Below are positions 57,795-64,000 of a DNA stretch of 64,000 nt, piece after piece. The DNA is from Aricia agestis. Its lineage: Eukaryota > Arthropoda > Insecta > Lepidoptera > Lycaenidae. Made by a program: the position numbers and the translations under genes. Position 1 is the first letter of the stretch; each line of letters opens with the position of its first letter. The stretch covers positions 7,648,501-7,712,500 of the forward strand of contig NC_056417.1 of NCBI RefSeq assembly GCF_905147365.1, written 5' to 3'. Under the pieces are notes generated by a model, which was given only the letters and a program-made list of their open reading frames with translations, was not told the origin of the DNA and ran no database searches.

Positions 57795-57932
57795 ATGATA
57801 ACACATCTACACATAAATGAGAATTGCTATGTAAATAATTATAGGCGTGATAGTTTTTCCGTAAAGTGTACCACAAAAGTGCTCGTTGCGGTATAGGGTA
57901 CTAGGGCTCGCTTCGCCTGCCCTAATAAAAAG
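57795..57932 (+). mobile_element. Repeat family G (unit 1)
   Basis: gataacacatctacacataa, ggcgtgatagtttttccgta and ctagggctcgcttcgcctgc. Confidence 0.65.
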
Positions 57933-57959
57933 TACTGTTATAACTTATATGCGTATTAA

Positions 57960-58423
57960 GAGGATTCCACACCGCCCTTTTTTCCATACAAACGTTGTCC
58001 CCTGTTTCCTCCCTGGATAATGCTAGTAGAGTTATAATTTTTTCCTGAATATCTACGGCCACTAATACAATGTCCCTATGTTTTCTTTTTTTTCATAATT
58101 TAATTATTAAATAAGATATGAACGTTCAAAAACCCAAAAAAATGGCCAGATTTTCCACTGTGTTCAAACGTCCAGAAAACAGATTTGGCTAGATTATACA
58201 AAAAAAGCAAAACATAGGAACACAGCTCAAGCCTTTTTTTAATCTTTAATGAAAAAATTACTTAAATCGGTTAAAGTTTTGGAGAAGGAATCAGGGGACA
58301 ACGAATCGTTGATTTTCTGCAGTTGTCTCTATCGCGTTCTGCGGTATAGGCCTGAGGTAAGGGAGACAGCTATAGATATTACACGTACTTTTTTTTCATT
58401 TCTCTAGCCCCTGTTGTATCCTC
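57960..58423. mobile_element. TTAA-flanked MITE family D, copy 2 (unit 1)
   Basis: gaggattccacaccgccc and the end ctgttgtatcctc, with TTAA at 57956-57959 and 58424-58427. Opposite orientation to 15983-16444. Confidence 0.85.
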
Positions 58424-58549
58424 TTAATTGTCAGCAGCAAACAGTGAAACAATATAATGTATTAGCCGGAAATCAAACTGCCTTTTTTGGAAGATGGTAA
58501 AATAATATTGTGATGTTTTCCGTGATGGTAATGTCCAATGTTCATACTT

Positions 58550-58880
58550 CCATACTAATATTATTTTGCATAAGTGTGTTTACCTGTCACCTCTTTGCGC
58601 CCAAACGGCCGAAACGATTTTGCTGATATTTTGTGAATCCCGGGAAAGAACATCTAAGATTACTTCTTAAAGGGGTACGAGTAAGTACGCGGACTTATGG
58701 CTTGACGATTTTAATCGCCTGTGTGTCAGCAAAGAGCCGCGAGCCGCGAGCCTGGGGGCATGGTGATCCAGTGTAAGCGATTCGCGTGTGTCACTAACGC
58801 GAGCCGAGTAAGTTCGTAACGTGTATCAGGAAACATGTATGCTTCCTATGCGATAATTTTAGTGAAGTAGTTGCCGTCGT
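58550..58880 (+). mobile_element. Helitron-like H1, interrupted (unit 1)
   Basis: tccatactaatattattttg to gaatcccgggaaagaacatc, then about 140 bp of CpG-bearing foreign sequence (gagccgcgagccgcgagcct), then caggaaacatgtatgcttcc and tgccgtcgtcat. Confidence 0.5.
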
Positions 58881-58882
58881 CA

Positions 58883-58985
58883 TTTCATCATCATCATCAT
58901 TATATCAGCCTATAGTCGTCCATTGCTGGACATAGGCCTCTCTCAATGAACGCCAAGATGACCGATCTCCTGCTACGGTCTCTCG
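58883..58985 (-). mobile_element. LINE 3' fragment with (ATC)n tail (unit 1)
   Basis: catcatcatcatcattatat, cagcctatagtcgtccattg, ctggacataggcctctctca. The same text at 61421-61523 has the more usual cactgctgg. Confidence 0.5.
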
Positions 58986-59429
58986 GTCGTCATTTAGCAA
59001 CGAATAATTTTAATGAGATACTTTTGTATCTACGGTACCTATTAAGGTATTTTTTTAAATATACACTTTTTCTAAGCTTCAGTTTCAACATTTTTCATTT
59101 TGAGCCCAAAGGGGATAAAAATCTTTTATTATCTTGGCAAAAAGTAATTTTATAGTAGGGAACACTGGATGAAATTCCACAGAATAATAAATCTTCTATT
59201 CATTACTGACAGAAGTTCACGTTTAAAATTTATAGAGTTTTCTTTTAACTTAATAAAAATACAATGTTTGTGCAGAGAATGTAACCGAAATACAAGAATA
59301 AAATCTAGTTCTTCAGTGCAAGAATCTTATCTTTTATATTAAATTGTTCTTTTAGAACACCGTAGCTTTGAACGTTTTACTCAGAAATGACATACCAATT
59401 TAATTCAATGATAATAATCGTAGAAAACC

Positions 59430-59561
59430 CCCTCGTGGTCCAGTGGTTCAGAGCATGGCTCTTGACTCGGAGGTCGTGGGTTCAATTCCCGCGTTGGAAA
59501 CATGTTATTTCCAAGTTTGGTTAGGACAATGCAGACTGATCACCTGATTGTCTGACAAGTA
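59430..59561 (+). mobile_element. SINE-1, 5' part cut by the duplication junction
   Basis: Head ctcgtggtccagtggttcag and ggttcaattcccgcgttgga, stopping at ctgacaagta where unit 2 begins. Confidence 0.9.
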
Positions 59562-59653
59562 GCCGTTTTCTGAACGACCTTCTGAGTAAGGAATTGTTTT
59601 GGCTTGAGCGCTGTATAATTAGCTTCGGTATACATTTCGTATTTGAAGAAACC

Positions 59654-60051
59654 GGCCAAGTGCGTGTCGGGCCACGCGCAATATAGGGTTCCGTAGTACC
59701 GCTAGTTTTTGATAATTTTTGTATGGTCAAAGAACGTACATTTATAACGTGTTTTACACTACTAACAACATCATCTCAGTTCCGTTTAAAGGAATTTGAA
59801 CGAAAAGTTCCTTTATACTTCGCCGAATACATATTTTTTTTTTAAGATTTTATGTACTATTTTGTCAGCATCATTAATATGTGCGTTCATGCCAAATTAC
59901 AGCTTTGTAGGTCCTTTAGTCTCTGAGCAGAACCGCGAACAGACAGACGGACAGAAGGACAGACGGACAGACGGACAGACAGACAAACAGACAAAAAGAC
60001 GTACAGACCGAAACTATAAGGGTTCCTTGTTGACTACGGAACCCTAAAAAG
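59654..60051 (+). repeat. Family U, full copy (unit 2)
   Basis: Counterpart of 57116-57513, no differences seen. Confidence 0.7.
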
Positions 60052-60332
60052 TCATACCACTTGACTTTCTGTACCTGAAATAATGTAGCACTTTTTTCAG
60101 GTGCAGAAACCGTTATTTGCGAGGATTCTTGCGAGTTTTTCTGCTACGAATTTCTAATACTAAGTAAATATGACTACGCTTATTCTTGTGACAATAATAA
60201 TATTATTATCTTCGTATTTGTACGTACTAGCTTTGTGAGGGCTCGTGTCGTTTTTTTGCATGGTAAATGGTAATAATTAATATCTTTAAGGCAGTTTTTT
60301 ATATTTAATAGTAACCATACCTTGACTGACCG

Positions 60333-60470
60333 ATGATAACACATCTACACATAAATGAGAATTGCTATGTAAATAATTATAGGCGTGATAGTTTTTCCGT
60401 AAAGTGTACCACAAAAGTGCTCGTTGCGGTATAGGGTACTAGGGCTCGCTTCGCCTGCCCTGATAAAAAG
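60333..60470 (+). mobile_element. Repeat family G (unit 2)
   Basis: Counterpart of 57795-57932, with cctgataaaa in place of cctaataaaa. Confidence 0.65.
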
Positions 60471-60497
60471 TACTGTTATAACTTATATGCGTATTAA

Positions 60498-60961
60498 GAG
60501 GATTCCACACCGCCCTTTTTTCCATACAAACGTTGTCCCCTGTTTCCTCCCTGGATAATGCTAGTAGAGTTATAATTTTTTCCTGAATATCTACGGCCAC
60601 TAATACAATGTCCCTATGTTTTCTTTTTTTTCATAATTTAATTATTAAATAAGATATGAACGTTCAAAAACCCAAAAAAATGGCCAGATTTTCCACTGTG
60701 TTCAAACGTCCAGAAAACAGATTTGGCTAGATTATACAAAAAAAGCAAAACATAGGAACACAGCTCAAGCCTTTTTTTAATCTTTAATGAAAAAATTACT
60801 TAAATCGGTTAAAGTTTTGGAGAAGGAATCAGGGGACAACGAATCGTTGATTTTCTGCAGTTGTCTCTATCGCGTTCTGCGGTATAGGCCTGAGGTAAGG
60901 GAGACAGCTATAGATATTACACGTACTTTTTTTTCATTTCTCTAGCCCCTGTTGTATCCTC
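60498..60961. mobile_element. TTAA-flanked MITE family D, copy 3 (unit 2)
   Basis: Counterpart of 57960-58423 with TTAA at 60494-60497 and 60962-60965. Confidence 0.85.
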
Positions 60962-61087
60962 TTAATTGTCAGCAGCAAACAGTGAAACAATATAATGTAT
61001 TAGCCGGAAATCAAACTGCCTTTTTTGGAAGATGGTAAAATAATATTGTGATGTTTTCCGTGATGGTAATGTCCAATGTTCATACTT

Positions 61088-61418
61088 CCATACTAATATT
61101 ATTTTGCATAAGTGTGTTTACCTGTCACCTCTTTGCGCCCAAACGGCCGAAACGATTTTGCTGATATTTTGTGAATCCCGGGAAAGAACATCTAAGATTA
61201 CTTCTTAAAGGGGTACGAGTAAGTACGCGGACTTATGGCTTGACGATTTTAATCGCCTGTGTGTCAGCAAAGAGCCGCGAGCCGCGAGCCTGGGGGCATG
61301 GTGATCCAGTGTAAGCGATTCGCGTGTGTCACTAACGCGAGCCGAGTAAGTTCGTAACGTGTATCAGGAAACATGTATGCTTCCTATGCGATAATTTTAG
61401 TGAAGTAGTTGCCGTCGT
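61088..61418 (+). mobile_element. Helitron-like H1, interrupted (unit 2)
   Basis: Counterpart of 58550-58880. Confidence 0.5.
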
Positions 61419-61420
61419 CA

Positions 61421-61523
61421 TTTCATCATCATCATCATTATATCAGCCTATAGTCGTCCACTGCTGGACATAGGCCTCTCTCAATGAACGCCAAGATGAC
61501 CGATCTCCTGCTACGGTCTCTCG
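61421..61523 (-). mobile_element. LINE 3' fragment (unit 2)
   Basis: Counterpart of 58883-58985, with C61461 matching the usual family sequence. Confidence 0.5.
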
Positions 61524-61967
61524 GTCGTCATTTAGCAACGAATAATTTTAATGAGATACTTTTGTATCTACGGTACCTATTAAGGTATTTTTTTAAATAT
61601 ACACTTTTTCTAAGCTTCAGTTTCAACATTTTTCATTTTGAGCCCAAAGGGGATAAAAATCTTTTATTATCTTGGCAAAAAGTAATTTTATAGTAGGGAA
61701 CACTGGATGAAATTCCACAGAATAATAAATCTTCTATTCATTACTGACAGAAGTTCACGTTTAAAATTTATAGAGTTTTCTTTTAACTTAATAAAAATAC
61801 AATGTTTGTGCAGAGAATGTAACCGAAATACAAGAATAAAATCTAGTTCTTCAGTGCAAGAATCTTATCTTTTATATTAAATTGTTCTTTTAGAACACCG
61901 TAGCTTTGAACGTTTTACTCAGAAATGACATACCAATTTAATTCAATGATAATAATCGTAGAAAACC

Positions 61968-62327
61968 CCCTCGTGGTCCAGTGGTTCAGAGCATGGCTCT
62001 TGACTCGGAGGTCGTGGGTTCAATTCCCGCGTTGGAAACATGTTATTTCCAAGTTTGGTTAGGACAATGCAGACTGATCACCTGATTGTCTGACAAGTAA
62101 GATGATCCATGCGTCGGATGGGCATGTAAAAAGTCGGTACTGCGCCTTACCTCTCGCCGGTCGTGTCGGTCTTCAGTCGTACTGGGTTATGAGAGTAAAA
62201 GGAATAGAGAGTGCTCTTGCGTATTACGCACACACTTGGGCCCTATAAAATTACTCCTGCGTAACTGATCTGGTTTCAATGAAACCGGCCACCGTCACCG
62301 AAGCCGGTGTGGGAGTTATTATTATTA
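61968..62327 (+). mobile_element. tRNA-headed SINE-1, copy 5 (full)
   Basis: Complete SINE-1 spanning the right end of duplication unit 2. The head matches 59430-59561, and the body continues with gatccatgcgtcggatgggc to the gggagttattattatt tail. Confidence 0.85.
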
Positions 62328-62585
62328 ATCGAAGAAAGTTGCTCAAATATAACAACTAACCTTACTAACATAATTTTTAAGATAAAATATTGTTAGTAAC
62401 AAAACTAACACTACCACTAACACTACTAACTTAGTGTAAGAAAAATTGTTACTAACTTAATAACTAATACTTATGGATGTGTTGTCCGAAATAAATGATT
62501 ATTGTTATTATTATTATTAAATATACATTTTATCATAATAGTTGCATGCGCGATATTAAAAAGTAATAAATAAAATTCGCACTTA
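62328..62585. other. Low-complexity ACTAAC-rich stretch
   Basis: Repeated actaac words from 62357 to 62470, then (tta)n. No gene. Confidence 0.5.
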
Positions 62586-62726
62586 GGGCCTGTTTCACCT
62601 ATTCCTGATTAGTGCCGAATAGGCTATCCACCACTTAACTTGACATACTATAAAGTATGGAGAATCTGTTAAAAAAGTTGTGAATAGCCTATACGGCACT
62701 TTATCAGAAAGTGGTGAAACAGGCCT
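62586..62726. mobile_element. MITE family M, copy 2 (complete)
   Basis: gggcctgtttcacctattcc and gaaagtggtgaaacaggcct are inverted ends. atagcctatacggcact pairs with agtgccgaataggctat. Confidence 0.8.
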
Positions 62727-63589
62727 TTAGAATTATAATTTGCCAGTCTGTCAGCCTATTGAATTAACGGTAAAACTCCTGATAATTTGAATAAACTCCT
62801 GATAATAATCAGTATGGATAATGGGTCCGAGAAAGTACAATAAATACTTTTGTGAAAATCTTCAGATTCCTGATTCCGTTTGATAAAGATATTTCCGCAC
62901 GAACAAAGCTAGGAGTATCTATAATTATTATAATATTTACAATATAAAATACAGTCAGCATGATCATAATATTATTAACTGTAGTAACCCTCCCAATCCA
63001 AACTAATATTTGACTCGCCCAGCGAGCACTCCCATACGAAGTTTGTGTGGTTCTTGCAAGTTCAAAAGTCAAACGTTGAAATGTTCCGAAGGGGTAGGAA
63101 ACAGGTCACCTGTGAGACATAAAACCCAAGCCGAGGATCACAGTAGAGCATAACACTTTTGTTCTCCCTTATTGCCTACAGAAGCGAAGCGTGAATCTTT
63201 AACAGGCAGCTTTAGAAACGCTCACTCTTGCAATTTTTATCGTGATTCGTGTGTCAGGCAAAAAATTAAATGCTTCAATGTGACGATGACGATGAAATAG
63301 AAAAACAGATACTTTGACGCTTTAGAAATGTTGTACGAATGCTGTAATGGTTTGTAACATCTTATAATGAATAAAAATCTCGTGTCACAATGTTAGTTAC
63401 CGTGCTCCTCCGAAATGGTTTTACTGATTTTATTTGCATATTCAGAAGGTCTGAGAATCGGCTACTGGCTACTTTTTATATTGATAAATGGATTTGTTGA
63501 ATAAATAATAGTAAATTATTACAACTCGAGACGGCGACCATTGATTGTGCGACGGGATAGCTATGGACGTTGCCATGGTGCCGTACTTA
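62727..63589. other. Intergenic stretch
   Basis: No exon accepted. The 87-codon minus-strand frame at 62809-63072 shows no domain. Confidence 0.35.
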
Positions 63590-63660
63590 TTTGGTCATCT
63601 CAATAAAATAATATGGCGAAATACTTTATATGGCAAAACAATGTTTGCCGGGACAGCTAG
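63590..63660 (+). mobile_element. Helitron-like H5, 3' end
   Basis: tatggcaaaacaatgtttgc and cgggacagctag before T resemble a common lepidopteran Helitron-like terminus. The 5' limit is not seen. Confidence 0.45.
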
Positions 63661-63769
63661 TTTGTTTATATAAAAATAATAACTCGATATAACTAAATTA
63701 TGATACCTAAATTACTGCATTATTTTTACTCGAGAGGCAGCACCAACATAGATTTTTGACAGAACAGAA

Positions 63770-63925
63770 CATAAAGTTTTGTTCGGAGTTTGACAACGTT
63801 TCTGCCAATATTCTGATATGAGTTAAGACGTGTGCAACATGTCGGATTTCGGTAGACTATTATTCTGTATGCGCCCTCTGCCCCTAGCTTTGCGTAATAT
63901 TCCCTAATAGTTATTACCCAGCCCG
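63770..63925. repeat. Unclassified repeat, paralogous to 17361-17498
   Basis: aaagttttgttc, gtgcaacatgtcggatttcg, gccctctgcc and ctttgcgtaatattccctaa. Confidence 0.55.
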
Positions 63926-64000
63926 TATTAGTATTACAAAATATCATTATAATCATTTAACTTATAAATTAATGCAGGTCATTATAATAATGTAGAAGAA

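Larger units (their letters stand above)
57024..59561 (+). repeat. 2538-bp tandem duplication, unit 1
   Basis: Head-to-tail with 59562-62099. The junction joins ctgacaagta (inside SINE-1) to gccgttttctgaacg. Contents are family U, family G, TTAA MITE D, an H1 fragment, a LINE tail and the 5' third of SINE-1. The differences I could see from unit 2 are A57924 (G60462) and T58923 (C61461). Confidence 0.95.
59562..62099 (+). repeat. 2538-bp tandem duplication, unit 2
   Basis: The second copy repeats all elements of unit 1 and ends inside SINE-1, which then continues intact to 62327. This unit therefore keeps the original right-hand junction, and unit 1 keeps the original left-hand one. Confidence 0.95.

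Overview
The window looks like nuclear DNA of a moth or butterfly. It is AT-rich, has no operon-like gene packing, and is dominated by short non-autonomous transposons, tRNA-headed SINEs and Helitron-like elements. Several of these I recognise as common in Lepidoptera from memory. The species is not identifiable from sequence alone, and no database was searched.

Protein-coding content is sparse. The best-supported gene is at the left edge: two exons on the + strand (coding 2820-2956 and 3327-3474) splice in frame to a predicted 94-residue basic protein and are followed by a polyadenylation signal at 3527. The protein carries three copies of an Arg-Arg-hydrophobic-Ser-(Val/Ile)-hydrophobic-Pro motif, which resembles protein kinase A sites. 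Three further exon-like segments are isolated and weaker: a first-exon-like segment at 32871-33041 (+), a terminal-exon-like segment at 53899-54010 (-), and a faint one at 26756-26889 (+). The rest of the window is intronic or intergenic.

The repeats, left to right, fall into these groups. (1) MITE-like families with terminal inverted repeats (named A to T here), some with TWA, TTAA or TA at the ends, and often nested. Examples are two tandem A elements inside a B element at 5661-6198, and a TTAA element inside a SINE at 15983-16444. (2) A 5'-truncated RTE-type LINE at 20768-21983 with a 14-bp target duplication and a 289-bp (TATAA)n tail. (3) Five positions of a tRNA-headed SINE (SINE-1) and six of a second one (SINE-2). 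(4) About a dozen Helitron-like fragments ending in CTAG before T. Two of these families carry long (TA)n arrays. (5) A 41-bp minisatellite at 34284-35198 organised into a 410-bp higher-order repeat. (6) Large fold-back structures, notably a 1074-bp palindrome at 42960-44033 and near-perfect inverted repeats at 11851-12032 and 55313-55512. (7) A 2538-bp head-to-tail tandem duplication at 57024-62099 whose copies differ at only two positions that I could see.

No rRNA, functional tRNA, CRISPR array, operon or bacterial-type signal was found. The parts that most deserve a second look are the triple-motif small gene, the higher-order minisatellite, the near-identical tandem duplication, and the unusual density of long hairpins, one of which carries a hammerhead-like core.
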